From: GWE2-42-39 sp963662895
Lineage (GTDB): Bacteria > Bacteroidota > Bacteroidia > Bacteroidales > Prolixibacteraceae
DNA length: 64,000 nucleotides
Direction: 5' to 3'
NCBI GenBank assembly: GCA_963662895.1
Contig: OY759981.1
Coordinates: 2,666,001-2,730,000, forward strand
How positions within the stretch are numbered: position 1 is the stretch's first letter; every line of letters begins with the position of its first letter. A model generated the notes under the pieces. It was not told the DNA's origin and ran no database searches. It was given only the letters and a program-made list of their open reading frames with translations. Of the stretch, positions 17,248 through 26,641 are shown one piece after another. A program made the position numbers and the translations under genes.

Positions 17248-20200
17248 TTAGAACATTACTTTAATGCCAATGGCATATTTTCTGGCAGCAGGATAAAGCG
17301 CGTAGTCTTTATCATAAGTTGAGCCAGTTCCTTGTTCCGGAGGGGCACCTGTAACCGCAGTGAAATAATGCAGGTTGTTTCCTGAAAAATAAAAAGACAT
17401 ATTTTGTATCCCCAAAGGTTTAATAAAGCGGGCAGGCATACGGTAAGAGAGGGTAACCTCACGGATGCAAAGGAAATCTCCCTTTTGAATAAATACATCA
17501 GATTCCCGATAAAAATTACGACTCCCATCACCGGAATCATTCGGAAAGAATCTTGCATACTTTGTATCATCACCAGGTTGTTTCCAACATTTTTTCACCT
17601 CGCTGCTCAAACTTCCATTATAACCAAATGTTCCAATAAAGAAACGTTTCTCCATCGCATTTTGAATACTGTGCCCTAGCTGGTAATCCATAAATATGTA
17701 AAGTGACAGATTTTTATAAGTAAATGTATTACCAAGTCCCCCTGTCGTATGAGGCACAGTATAACCCAGCAGGAACTTATCTTCTGAGGTGATTTGGTCT
17801 TCTCCATTTCGTTGGGTACTTCCCGGACGGTTTACCCACTCATAATCACCTATATCCTTGCGCCCTTTTTTTGATTTTCCATCGGAAAAACGAAACCCAT
17901 ATGATTTGGAATCATACATCGCCGCATCAGCTTCCTCCTGAGTTTCCAGTATATGATCTACTTTATAACCATAAAGACGATACATTCTTTCTCCTTCAGC
18001 AATTCCTCCATATTGAGTTCCATCACCAAGCAAAGTTCCGTCAATTCGATTTTTATCATTACCGTTGTCTGGAAGTTTCAAAACTTTATTCATTACATAA
18101 CTGTATGTAAAATCCGTTGTCCATGAAAAGTTTTTTGTTTTTATATTTTCTGATGAAAACTCCAGATCGAATCCATAAAATTTAACCTTCCCGATATTTG
18201 TAGTTATTGAAGAATAGCCTGAAGTATTTGGTAATGGTTTATCGAAGATAAGGTCATGGGTTATTTTGTTGAAATAATCACAATTCAGCTTTATTTTATT
18301 TCTGAATAATCCAAGGTCAAAACCAACATCTAACTGGTTGGTTGTTTCCCATTTCAGGTTTAGGTTTGGAATGGTTGATGTTACAATCGTCGAATTCCCG
18401 TCATAAACACCACTGGTTTTGTACGCTCCATATGAATCATAAAGACCAATAGAATTATTTCCTGTCCTTCCGTAACTTGCACGAAGTTTTAAATTACTTA
18501 AAGAGCCAATTCCTGCCATAAAATTTTCTTCGGTCATAATCCATCCAATGGATGCAGCAGGAAAATACCCCCAACGGTTGTCCTGAGCAAATTTAGATGA
18601 ACCATCAGCGCGCATGGTTGCCGAAAACAAATATTTCCCTTTGTAATCGTAATTAAAACGGCCGAAGTAACTGATCAATACTTCTTCTGTTCTTGAACTT
18701 GCCGGGGTTCCGGGGATTGATCCGGCACTCAATGTGGGGACTTTATCGGAACTGGCACCAGTCACCGAAGCGCTGAAAGAATCATCTTTGTCTTTCATAT
18801 AGTCGGTTCCGATAGTTGTAGCAATGTTATGCGTACCATTGTTTAGATGTTTATTGTAGTTTAAATATGCCTGAAGATCCAAACGTTGTGTTTCACTTAA
18901 ACCCTCGTATGTTTCGCGCAACCCATTGTAGTAATTGGCTTTAGTAAAACTATGCGAACGACGATGACGATTATGATTTGTAATCATTGCCACAGCTTTC
19001 AGGTTGTTATTGAAACGATACGTTAATTTGGCATTAACAGTAGAACGTTTTGTAGTTTGTCCATTATCATAATAATATTCATACCAATCAGGAGTATTTA
19101 ATGTACTATTGGTACCTCTTTCCGGCAAGCCCGTTTGGGTATTGAATATTTTATGGGTAGGTGCCGTAAAAAGTCCTCTTTGAACGACATTACGTTTATT
19201 GTCCGGATAGTCTTCCATTTCTGCCTGCGAGTAATTAAACCCGGTTGCAAACGATAATTTTTTGCTAATCTTAAAATCGGTATTTCCTTTCATTGTAAAA
19301 CGAGTATAACCCGTTCCAATACCTATTCCGCCGTCATCGGTATAACCGATACTGGCTGTATATTTCACACTCTCATTACCACCGGTGGCTCCTATGTAGT
19401 AATTTTGCCAGGTTGTAGGACTAAAAAACCGTCTTTGAAAATCATTATCTTCAAAAATAATGGTTTTGGTATTGTCGAGCGGATCAAGCATTGATTTGTA
19501 TCCTTTGGGGATCGTTTCCCCGTCTTTCAAATAACGAGTGGTCCACATCGAATTTTCATCATTTCCAGTACTGGCAGAATTTCCGTTTTCAAAATTCCTC
19601 TCTGGATATTTCCCTCTAGCTGTCGCCAGACGCATGGTATAAATGTAGTCTTCTGCATTCATCAGATCAAAGTGCTGTGCTGGCTCCTGATAGGCTACAC
19701 TTGCTTCAAAAGAAATCCTGGGTTTACCAACTGATCCCTTTTTCGTGGTAATTAGAATAATTCCATTTGAAGCCTTTGCTCCATAAATAGCTGCAGAAGC
19801 AGCATCTTTCAGAACTTCAATAGAAGCGATATCATTGGGGTTAATGCCTGAAATTGATCTGACAACTCCGTCAACTACAATAACAGGCGCGTTACTTTCA
19901 TTAATGGAAGAACCGCCACGGATCCGAAAAGACGGGTCTTCTCCAGGCTGAAAATCAGTGGTGTACATCCGTAACCCGGCAACTTTTCCTTTCAAACCAT
20001 CGCCTATTGAGTTGATTGGCATACTCTCCAGTTTCTTCCCATCAAATTTTGATACTGCGGAAGTAACCGTACGCCGGGATTGTGTTCCATAGCCCACTGC
20101 CACAACCTCTTCGATGCCCACAGTTTTTTCCTGCATTACCACATTAATCGTACTTTTCCCGGCCACTGTTATTTCCTGGCTTTCCATCCCCACAAACGAA

Positions 20201-20748
20201 AACACCAGCGTAGCATCACCAGGAACTTTCGTGAGTGTATAAATTCCATCCACATTGGTAATAATTCCTTTTGTGGTGCTTTTTATAACTACCGTTACAC
20301 CGGGTAGCGGAGTTCCGGATGAGTCGGTCACTTTGCCGGAAACAGTAATTTGCTGCTGCTTATTAGCCCCGGCCTCATCCTTGTAAAGAATAACCATCCG
20401 ATCGTTAAGCTTATACCTGATGCCGGTTCCCCTGAAAATATTATCAAGAACACCGGTAACCGGTTCATTTTCGAAACGAACAGATACTTTCCGGTCCAGA
20501 TCAAGATATTCGGAACTAAAGGCAAAACGGTATTCGCTTTGATCTTCAATAGCTCCCAGCACCTCTTTCAAACTTACATTCGTATAGTCCAGGTTAAGCT
20601 TCGAGTTTTGGCTGTAAACACTGGCCCCTGCGGAAAACAGGCTTAATAGAATAATGAGCAATGACAGCTTCATAACAATAAGAATTTTTTTCATCCGATA
20701 CCAGATGACAGGGATTATCCACCCCCTTGTTTTACAATCTTTTTTCAT
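17248..20748 (-). CDS. SusC/RagA family TonB-linked outer-membrane transporter with STN domain
   Basis: TonB-dependent outer-membrane channel that imports the ligand captured by SusD. The 1166 residues contain a membrane-spanning signal (LIVMKLSLLIILLSLF), an STN signalling domain (about 50-105), a carboxypeptidase-regulatory-like domain (about 115-200, ITVSGKVTDSSGTPLPGVTV), a plug domain with IRGGSSINESNAPVIVVDG, and a 22-strand barrel ending in a terminal phenylalanine (AIGIKVMF). The STN domain and the adjacent FecR and sigma genes imply trans-envelope signalling: ligand occupancy relieves the anti-sigma factor. The start at 20748 gives the long basic leader typical of this subgroup. It lies 92 bases after the FecR gene. 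Confidence 0.96.
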   Translation of the reverse strand: MKKDCKTRGWIIPVIWYRMKKILIVMKLSLLIILLSLFSAGASVYSQNSKLNLDYTNVSLKEVLGAIEDQSEYRFAFSSEYLDLDRKVSVRFENEPVTGVLDNIFRGTGIRYKLNDRMVILYKDEAGANKQQQITVSGKVTDSSGTPLPGVTVVIKSTTKGIITNVDGIYTLTKVPGDATLVFSFVGMESQEITVAGKSTINVVMQEKTVGIEEVVAVGYGTQSRRTVTSAVSKFDGKKLESMPINSIGDGLKGKVAGLRMYTTDFQPGEDPSFRIRGGSSINESNAPVIVVDGVVRSISGINPNDIASIEVLKDAASAAIYGAKASNGIILITTKKGSVGKPRISFEASVAYQEPAQHFDLMNAEDYIYTMRLATARGKYPERNFENGNSASTGNDENSMWTTRYLKDGETIPKGYKSMLDPLDNTKTIIFEDNDFQRRFFSPTTWQNYYIGATGGNESVKYTASIGYTDDGGIGIGTGYTRFTMKGNTDFKISKKLSFATGFNYSQAEMEDYPDNKRNVVQRGLFTAPTHKIFNTQTGLPERGTNSTLNTPDWYEYYYDNGQTTKRSTVNAKLTYRFNNNLKAVAMITNHNRHRRSHSFTKANYYNGLRETYEGLSETQRLDLQAYLNYNKHLNNGTHNIATTIGTDYMKDKDDSFSASVTGASSDKVPTLSAGSIPGTPASSRTEEVLISYFGRFNYDYKGKYLFSATMRADGSSKFAQDNRWGYFPAASIGWIMTEENFMAGIGSLSNLKLRASYGRTGNNSIGLYDSYGAYKTSGVYDGNSTIVTSTIPNLNLKWETTNQLDVGFDLGLFRNKIKLNCDYFNKITHDLIFDKPLPNTSGYSSITTNIGKVKFYGFDLEFSSENIKTKNFSWTTDFTYSYVMNKVLKLPDNGNDKNRIDGTLLGDGTQYGGIAEGERMYRLYGYKVDHILETQEEADAAMYDSKSYGFRFSDGKSKKGRKDIGDYEWVNRPGSTQRNGEDQITSEDKFLLGYTVPHTTGGLGNTFTYKNLSLYIFMDYQLGHSIQNAMEKRFFIGTFGYNGSLSSEVKKCWKQPGDDTKYARFFPNDSGDGSRNFYRESDVFIQKGDFLCIREVTLSYRMPARFIKPLGIQNMSFYFSGNNLHYFTAVTGAPPEQGTGSTYDKDYALYPAARKYAIGIKVMF

Positions 20749-20805
20749 AAATTTGTACTGTTATTTGATTAAAATTCTCTTCTTTACGCTGTGAAGAGTT
20801 TTCTG

Positions 20806-20842
20806 ACAGGAAAGTGGTGACACACTTTCCTGTTTTTTTTTT
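20806..20842 (+). terminator. Hairpin with poly-T between FecR and SusC genes
   Basis: ACAGGAAAGTG (20806-20816) and CACTTTCCTGT (20823-20833) form an 11-bp perfect stem with a 6-base loop, followed on the plus strand by a run of about ten T. On the plus strand this is a classical intrinsic terminator, although no plus-strand gene precedes it. On the minus strand, the direction of transcription here, the A-run comes first, so it would be a poor terminator but could be a processing or mRNA-stability site separating regulatory genes from SusC. Confidence 0.5.
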
Positions 20843-21818
20843 ATTTTTTATCCAGATAAATAATCTCTCCTTCCTGATGGGCTTTTGCCGCGGTAATGGA
20901 CAGCAGCATATCCAAAACATCGTTAAAATCTTCATTCCTGACAGAAAAAGTTACTTTATAATCTTCAATCCCTTTCCCTAAAATTATTTGTTGGTTGTAT
21001 CTCTTTTGCAACTTTGCCACCACCTCTTTCAATGGCTGATCGTAAATATGAATGGTCCCCTCGCGCCACGAGGTATACTTTCCGGCGACAACTTCATCAA
21101 TCCTGAATTTATGCTCCTGCTTATTGTACACCAGCATCTCGTCAGGCCTGAGTCTGGCAAAGGTTTTATCGCTGTTACAGGAAGTCAGTTCAACGGCGCC
21201 CTCAACAAGTACCACATTGATCTCCCTGTCTTCAGGATAGGCCTCGGCGGTAAACTGTGTTCCCAGAACTTTTACATTAATTTCATCGCATGAAACAACA
21301 AACGGCAGGTTTTTATTTTTAGTAACATCGAAATAAGCCTGCCCGGTTAATTCCACATTCCTGTTCCCAACGCCAAACCGGTTGCTGTATTTCAGGCTTG
21401 AACCGGAATTTAACCACACCACGGTATGGTCGGGAAGCATTGCTTTTGAAATTTGCCCGTTTTCAGCAATAATGGTATTATAAAAGGTTGTCCGTTTCCC
21501 TGATGTTCCTGAAATATAAAAGAAAACACTACCCAGCGCAACGAATAGCAAAAGGATAGCAGCGTACTTGTAAAAACGCCGGATGAATTTTAATTGCAGG
21601 ATTTCTCCTGCACGCTTATTCAGTATCTTCGATTTGAATTTATCCAACTCAAGTAACGTATACGAAGACAAATCTTGTTCATCAGGATTAGCCTTCCACT
21701 TGTTTTTTATCCGTTTAAACTCTGCACGGTTCTCTTCATCTTCGAGCCAGGAGATCAAACTGAGTATTTCTTCACGGGTGGCTTTCCCTTTGAAATATTT
21801 CCTGATCTTTGTTTCCAT
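20841..21818 (-). CDS. FecR-family anti-sigma factor
   Basis: Inner-membrane anti-sigma factor that holds the ECF sigma factor until signalled by the STN domain of SusC. The 325 residues comprise a cytoplasmic sigma-binding helical region (1-80, TREEILSLISWLEDEENRAEF), one membrane helix (about 84-106, AAILLLFVALGSVFFYI), a periplasmic FecR domain (about 110-225, LPDHTVVWLNSGSSLKYSNR and VLGTQFTAEAYPED) and a C-terminal DUF4974/STN-like domain (HIYDQPLKEVVAKLQKRYNQ). It is transcribed after the sigma gene with a 190-base gap, and before SusC. Length and layout are typical of Bacteroidota FecR proteins. Confidence 0.94.
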   Translation of the reverse strand: METKIRKYFKGKATREEILSLISWLEDEENRAEFKRIKNKWKANPDEQDLSSYTLLELDKFKSKILNKRAGEILQLKFIRRFYKYAAILLLFVALGSVFFYISGTSGKRTTFYNTIIAENGQISKAMLPDHTVVWLNSGSSLKYSNRFGVGNRNVELTGQAYFDVTKNKNLPFVVSCDEINVKVLGTQFTAEAYPEDREINVVLVEGAVELTSCNSDKTFARLRPDEMLVYNKQEHKFRIDEVVAGKYTSWREGTIHIYDQPLKEVVAKLQKRYNQQIILGKGIEDYKVTFSVRNEDFNDVLDMLLSITAAKAHQEGEIIYLDKK

Positions 21819-22008
21819 CCAAATTGATTTTCAACAATGAGTACAACAAATTCTGAAAAACCCTACCCTTATCAGGAAAATATTTTGGAAACGGGGGAAA
21901 AGATTGAGTTCACTTCTATTTCGCACATATGCTTCTTCTTCAAAAATCTTCAGGTACTTTTTTCAAAATCAGGTCGAATTTTGGAATTTGAATTTTTCTG
22001 GTACGAAC

Positions 22009-22599
22009 TTACTGAAGCAGCAGGTAAAGTATAATTGAAAGGGTAGCGAATTGTTTTTCAAGTTTTTGTTTTAATTCGAGTTTTGCTTCATGCAGGTGTT
22101 TTTCGACTGTTTTTACCGAAATACCCAGTTCTTCTGCTATTTCTTTTTGTTTAAGCCCTTCCAGTTTATTCTTTATAAGGATTTCTCTTTTCCTCTCCGG
22201 AAGTTCATCAATTGCTTTTTTTAGTGCTTCAACCAGTTGCTCTTCAAGCGACATTTCCCTCCTTTCTGTAAAGTCAATCTGGTATAAATATTGTAATTCG
22301 TTGGGGGTTACCCCCTCATGGAGCGAATCAAAAGAATACCTTGAATGTTCTTTCAGATAATTCAGGCACCGGTTACGCAGCGAAACAAAAAGCAAACTTT
22401 CCACCGATTTATGAAGATCAATTTTTTGCCTGTTCTCCCAAAGGTTAAAGAAACATTCCTGGACGATATCCTCTGCATCTTTGTGATTTTTTACAAACAA
22501 CATGGAATACCCCATCATGCGGGGATGCATTTGTTTGAACAGCTCAGAAAATGATCCGTCATCTCCTTCTCTTAGCCTTTTGTTTAAAAGTTTGTCCAT
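22009..22599 (-). CDS. ECF-type RNA polymerase sigma factor
   Basis: A 196-residue sigma-70 family ECF factor of the Bacteroidota FecI-like group. Region 2 (LFVKNHKDAEDIVQECFFNLW) binds core and the -10 element; region 4 (LPERKREILIKN ... KEIAEELGISVKTVEKHL) holds the helix-turn-helix for -35 recognition. It is the first gene of the sigma-FecR-SusC-SusD series. A 118-base gap separates its start from the divergent DUF1080 gene at 22717, so both promoters share that gap. The C-terminal tail is hydrophobic (LSIILYLLLQ), slightly unusual but seen in related factors. Confidence 0.95.
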   Translation of the reverse strand: MDKLLNKRLREGDDGSFSELFKQMHPRMMGYSMLFVKNHKDAEDIVQECFFNLWENRQKIDLHKSVESLLFVSLRNRCLNYLKEHSRYSFDSLHEGVTPNELQYLYQIDFTERREMSLEEQLVEALKKAIDELPERKREILIKNKLEGLKQKEIAEELGISVKTVEKHLHEAKLELKQKLEKQFATLSIILYLLLQ

Positions 22600-22678
22600 G
22601 AGAAAATTGAATCTTCAACCACAAAGAACTTAAAATAAAATGAAAATCTCAAAGAAATTCTTTTTCATGCTTATTTCA

Positions 22679-22686
22679 TATATTTG
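22679..22686 (+). promoter_or_regulatory. -7 element (TATATTTG) upstream of the DUF1080 gene
   Basis: Matches the Bacteroidota -7 consensus TAnnTTTG exactly, 30 bases before the ATG at 22717, giving a short leader. No good TTG -33 match lies 17-23 bases upstream, so this is a partial promoter call. Confidence 0.35.
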
Positions 22687-22716
22687 TTGTCGAAGTAACC
22701 AGTAAACCACATACAA

Positions 22717-24195
22717 ATGAATTTTTTCAGAATATTTCTCAGCACCCTTTGCTTTGCTTTCATAATTTCTTCCTGCTCAAAAAAATCGCAGGAGTGGACC
22801 GAGCTTTTTAACGGGAAAGACCTGACCGGCTGGACTGCCAATGAACAGGCCGGGTCGTTTAAAGTAGAAGACGGGGTGCTGGTTTGCAGCGGCTCCCGCA
22901 GCCACCTGTTTTATACCGGCGATTTTAAAAAGGGTATTTTCCGGAATTTCGAATTGAAGGCCATTGTGAAAACCATGCCCGGCTCCAATTCCGGAATTAT
23001 TTTTCATACCCAGGAACAGGAATACGGCCCCTTGCTTCGTGGCTACGAGGTACAGATTAACAACTCGTACGAACGGGAAGGAGATTTTCAGGAATTAAAA
23101 AAGACCGGCAGTATTTACGGGATACGTAACGTGTATTACCCGACCGTCAAGGATAACGAGTGGTTCGAGTTGTCGTTCAAAGTAGTGGAAAACCGCTGTG
23201 AGGTTTGGGTGAACGGTCACAAAGTGGTTGATTATATTCAGCCTGATGATCCGTACCGACCGAAAAACGACAAGTGGAAGATTTTCAGCGCCGGGCGGAT
23301 TGCCCTGCAATGCCATGACGAAGCAAGCACCGTTTATTTCAAAAGTATCAGGATAAAACCGCTTCCTAAAGCTGAAAAATTTGAACTTCTTGTTTCGAAA
23401 GAATGGGACGACAAAGTGACAAAGCTGGAACTTGAGAATTTCCCGTTGGTCGATTTTCATACACACCTGAAAGGTGGGCTGACCCTTGAACAGGCTATTG
23501 ATAATTCGATAAAGCTGGGCATTAATTACGGTGTTGCGCCAAACTGCGGACTGCATTTCCCTGTTACCAACGATCAGTCGCTGTATGCCTATATGGACAC
23601 CGTGAAAGGACAGCCTGTTTTCAGAGGGATGCAGGCCGAGGGCCGCGAATGGGTTACCCTGTTTTCGCCGGAAGCTGTTTCTCAGTTCGACTATATTTTT
23701 ACCGATGCAATGACCTGGACCGATCACAAAGGCCGCCGGATGCGCCTGTGGATGCCCGAAGAAGTATTTGTGGACGACGAACAGCAGTTTATGGATGAAC
23801 TGGTTGGTAAAATTGAAAGTATACTTTCGAAAGAGCCCGTTGATATTTACGTAAATCCTACTTTTCTTCCGGCTGTCATTGCCGGTAAATACGATGAACT
23901 GTGGACCGATGAAAGGATTGACCGCCTCGTGAAAGTACTGGCCGGTAATAAGGTCGCTCTGGAAATCAATGCCCGGTACCGCATTCCTTCAGAAAAGATA
24001 CTTCGCAGGGCAAAAGAAGCAGGTGTGAAATTTTCGTTTGGAACCAATAACACCGGCAGCGATCTGGGAACTTTGGATTATTGTTTCGAGATGCAGAAAA
24101 AACTGGGACTGACATACAAAGACATGTTTATGCCCAAAAAGCAATGCGAGAAACCTGTTTTGGTAAAAGGACTTCCCGGTAGGATTACCGGTTGA
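22717..24195 (+). CDS. DUF1080 (3-keto-disaccharide hydrolase-like) domain fused to a PHP-like domain
   Basis: A 492-residue predicted lipoprotein (signal with IISSCSKK, Cys near residue 20). Residues about 26-215 form a DUF1080 concanavalin-like domain (WTELFNGKDLTGWT, NSGIIFHTQEQEYGP, GYEVQINNSYE, WVNGHKVVDY), a family associated with sugar hydrolysis including 3-keto-glycosides. Residues about 240-492 look like a separate TIM-barrel hydrolase: FPLVDFHTHLKGGLT resembles the PHP/amidohydrolase metal site, and KFSFGTNNTGSDLG is a late strand. Each part is recognisable, but the fusion is uncommon to me. It is divergent from the sigma-SusC/D operon and may belong to its regulon. The reaction of the second domain is unknown. 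Confidence 0.8.
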   Translation: MNFFRIFLSTLCFAFIISSCSKKSQEWTELFNGKDLTGWTANEQAGSFKVEDGVLVCSGSRSHLFYTGDFKKGIFRNFELKAIVKTMPGSNSGIIFHTQEQEYGPLLRGYEVQINNSYEREGDFQELKKTGSIYGIRNVYYPTVKDNEWFELSFKVVENRCEVWVNGHKVVDYIQPDDPYRPKNDKWKIFSAGRIALQCHDEASTVYFKSIRIKPLPKAEKFELLVSKEWDDKVTKLELENFPLVDFHTHLKGGLTLEQAIDNSIKLGINYGVAPNCGLHFPVTNDQSLYAYMDTVKGQPVFRGMQAEGREWVTLFSPEAVSQFDYIFTDAMTWTDHKGRRMRLWMPEEVFVDDEQQFMDELVGKIESILSKEPVDIYVNPTFLPAVIAGKYDELWTDERIDRLVKVLAGNKVALEINARYRIPSEKILRRAKEAGVKFSFGTNNTGSDLGTLDYCFEMQKKLGLTYKDMFMPKKQCEKPVLVKGLPGRITG

Positions 24196-24262
24196 CCATA
24201 AAACATTTTAGAAGTGACAAAGTAGAAAGGAAACATTAACCGGAAGTGTTTGTTTTTTGTTT

Positions 24263-24961
24263 CTAAGGTTTCACCAGTCCTTTTATCCGTACGGCGATTT
24301 CCAGTAGTTCAATCAACTTGTTCATGGCAAATGCAGAAATGTTGATTTCCATGTCGTAATGTCCGTCATCTGAAATGTTATGGCTGATATTTTTCCGTAC
24401 GCTTTCCCTTTCTTTTTCGGTTTTATTGATAAACTCTTTTGCATCGGCTTCCGGTATTTTGTCACGCTTTGCAATTTTTTCTATTCGCCAGCCGGGGGGT
24501 GCCGAAAACCGGAGATGCAGCGAGTTCTTAATATCCCGGGAGATCAGGTGCCCGCCACGGCCAACAATAATGCAATACCCATCGACGGCAATAGTCCGGA
24601 TCGCATCGATCACAGTCTTCCGTATCCTTCTGTCGCTTTTAAAACGTTTATCGCCCAAGGCGGCAAGAATCTCATCGAAGGTATTGCGTTTCTCGGTCTT
24701 TAGGATTTTTTTAAGTTTTTGATGATCCATTTCCAACTCGCGGGCGGTTTCTTCAAATATTTCTTTACTGAAAACTTTCCATTTACGTTTTCCGCTTGTT
24801 TCATTTAGTTTCCCGGCCAGCTTTTTTGCTATTTTCAGGCCAGCACAGCCCACTTCACGGGAAATGGTAATAACCGGCCCGGGGAGAGTATCTTCCGGTG
24901 AATAATTTTCGTTTTTCTTTCCCAGCCTGTTGTTCAGATAATTTAGCAATGAATCTTCCAT
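24263..24961 (-). CDS. Cytidylate kinase-like family protein
   Basis: A 232-residue P-loop NTPase of the cytidylate-kinase-like group (AAA_26 type). The N-terminal ITISREVGCAGLKIAKKLA replaces the classical Walker A and resembles the ISREyGSGG pattern of this group; IIVGRGGHLI and LRFSAPPGWRIEKI give the core strand and lid region. It is cytoplasmic and lacks a signal. True cytidylate kinase (cmk) is a different, more compact enzyme, so CMP should not be assumed as substrate. It converges on the DUF1080 gene with a 67-base gap and is divergent from the M24 aminopeptidase, suggesting a single-gene unit. Confidence 0.85.
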   Translation of the reverse strand: MEDSLLNYLNNRLGKKNENYSPEDTLPGPVITISREVGCAGLKIAKKLAGKLNETSGKRKWKVFSKEIFEETARELEMDHQKLKKILKTEKRNTFDEILAALGDKRFKSDRRIRKTVIDAIRTIAVDGYCIIVGRGGHLISRDIKNSLHLRFSAPPGWRIEKIAKRDKIPEADAKEFINKTEKERESVRKNISHNISDDGHYDMEINISAFAMNKLIELLEIAVRIKGLVKP

Positions 24962-25181
24962 GACATTCTTTTTTGGTTTTTTGTACGCAACAGGATCAGT
25001 TCCGGTTTTATGTTAGGCAATAGTTTTTTGGTTTTAATCCCGGATTTGCGATACCCGATGTTCTTATCCGGAGCATTGTGTATCTCAATCTGACAATTTT
25101 TTATTGCCAGATGGGGAAAAATCATAAGGCATCTATCAATAAAATCGTTATTTTACTGATTCATTTTAAAAATTAATAATC

Positions 25182-26567
25182 ATGTTTCAGAAAGAAGTAT
25201 ATATCAACCGGAGAAAAAAGCTGAAAGAAAAGGTAAACAGTGGTTTAATACTGATTTTAGGCAATGTGGACGTACCAATGAACTACCTGGCAAACACTTA
25301 TCATTTCAGGCAGGATAGTTCGTTCCTTTATTTTTTTGGACTGAATTTCCAGCAACTGGCAGGCGTGATTGATGCTGACACGGGCGAGGAATTCATCTTC
25401 GGGAACGATGTCGACATTGAAGATATTATCTGGATGGGCCCGCAGATTAGTTTACAGGAAAAAGCTGTTGCGGCAGGTATTGGAAAAACCGCACCGTTTA
25501 AACAGCTTTTTACGGTTGTTGGAGAAGCCATTGCCAAAGGGCGTCGCATTCATTTCCTTCCTCCTTACCGGGCCGAAAATAAAATTCTTTTATCAGAATT
25601 ATTGGGGATTGCTGTTCCTAAACTGAATTCATACGCTTCGGTGGAACTGGTAAAAGCTATTGTCAGCCTGCGTTCAGTTAAGGAAGATTGCGAAATTCAG
25701 GAAATCGGAAAAGCCTGTGCCACCGGTTACCAGATGCATGTTACAGTTATGAAGATGGCACATGAAGGTACATGGGAGCAAACCATTACCGGTGAAATCG
25801 AAGGGATTTCCCTTTCCAACGGCATGCCTGCCTTCCCGGTTATCCTTTCGCAAAACGGGGAAACCCTGCATAATTACGATCATTCCCAAATTCTGAAAAA
25901 AGGCAGGTTGCTACTGGCTGATGCCGGTGCTGAAACCAGCCTGGGATATGCTTCGGATTTCACGCGTACCTCTCCGGTAGGGGGTACTTTTACTCAAAAA
26001 CAGCGGGAGATTTACGAAATTGTACTGGCTGCCAATAACAAAGCGACTGAACTCGCAGCTCCTGATATTTCTTATTTATCGGTACACATGGCGGTTTCAG
26101 AAGTAATTGCTTCCGGCTTAAAGGAGTTGGGATTGATGAAAGGCGATGTAAAAGAGGCAGTAAAAAACGGGGCACATGCCATGTTTTTCCCTCACGGACT
26201 GGGACACATGATGGGGCTTGATGTTCATGATATGGAAGATTTGGGCCAGATCTACGTAGGATATGACGAAGAAATCCGTCCGTCGGATCAGTTCGGGACA
26301 GCCTGTTTGCGCATGGGACGTCGTCTGCAACCTGGTTTTGTAGTTACAAACGAACCTGGTATTTATTTTATTCCGGACCTGATCGATCAATGGAAAGCAG
26401 AAAAGATAAATGCCGACTTTATTAACTTCGACAAAGTAAACGAATACCGTGACTTTGGAGGGATCAGGCTGGAAGATGATCTGCTGATTACTGAAACGGG
26501 GGCAAAAGTTATTGGAAAACGGATACCCATTACCCCGGAAGAAGTGGAGGAAACCATGAAAGGGTGA
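25182..26567 (+). CDS. M24 family aminopeptidase (Xaa-Pro aminopeptidase-like)
   Basis: A 461-residue pita-bread metallopeptidase removing N-terminal residues before proline, or a related dipeptidase; no signal peptide, so cytoplasmic. An N-terminal creatinase-like domain (1-170) precedes the catalytic domain. The five metal ligands can be traced: Asp in LLADAGAETSLGYASDFTRT (two Asp), His in FPHGLGHMMGLDVHD, Glu in TNEPGIYF, and Glu in GGIRLEDDLLIT. It is an isolated plus-strand gene with 220 bases upstream, in which I see nothing definite. PepP and prolidase are the close alternatives. Confidence 0.92.
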   Translation: MFQKEVYINRRKKLKEKVNSGLILILGNVDVPMNYLANTYHFRQDSSFLYFFGLNFQQLAGVIDADTGEEFIFGNDVDIEDIIWMGPQISLQEKAVAAGIGKTAPFKQLFTVVGEAIAKGRRIHFLPPYRAENKILLSELLGIAVPKLNSYASVELVKAIVSLRSVKEDCEIQEIGKACATGYQMHVTVMKMAHEGTWEQTITGEIEGISLSNGMPAFPVILSQNGETLHNYDHSQILKKGRLLLADAGAETSLGYASDFTRTSPVGGTFTQKQREIYEIVLAANNKATELAAPDISYLSVHMAVSEVIASGLKELGLMKGDVKEAVKNGAHAMFFPHGLGHMMGLDVHDMEDLGQIYVGYDEEIRPSDQFGTACLRMGRRLQPGFVVTNEPGIYFIPDLIDQWKAEKINADFINFDKVNEYRDFGGIRLEDDLLITETGAKVIGKRIPITPEEVEETMKG

Positions 26568-26589
26568 GCGGAAATACAAATAATATAAG

Positions 26590-26633
26590 CCACGGATGCA
26601 CGAATTAAAATACAGAATATTCGTGCATCCGTG
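26590..26633. repeat. Hairpin repeat, left of the GxxExxY gene
   Basis: CACGGATGCACGAAT (26591-26605) and ATTCGTGCATCCGTG (26619-26633) form a perfect 15-bp stem with a 13-base loop. Nearly the same sequence recurs at 27030-27080 on the other side of the GxxExxY gene. It may act as a terminator hairpin for the convergent pair, but it lacks a clear T-run; the duplicated copy suggests a small mobile or dispersed repeat. Confidence 0.8.
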
Positions 26634-26641
26634 TATTATAA

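Noticed and set aside
22345..22554. Plus-strand frames inside the ECF sigma gene
   Set aside because: Antisense shadows; the minus-strand sigma frame has clear region 2 and 4 motifs.
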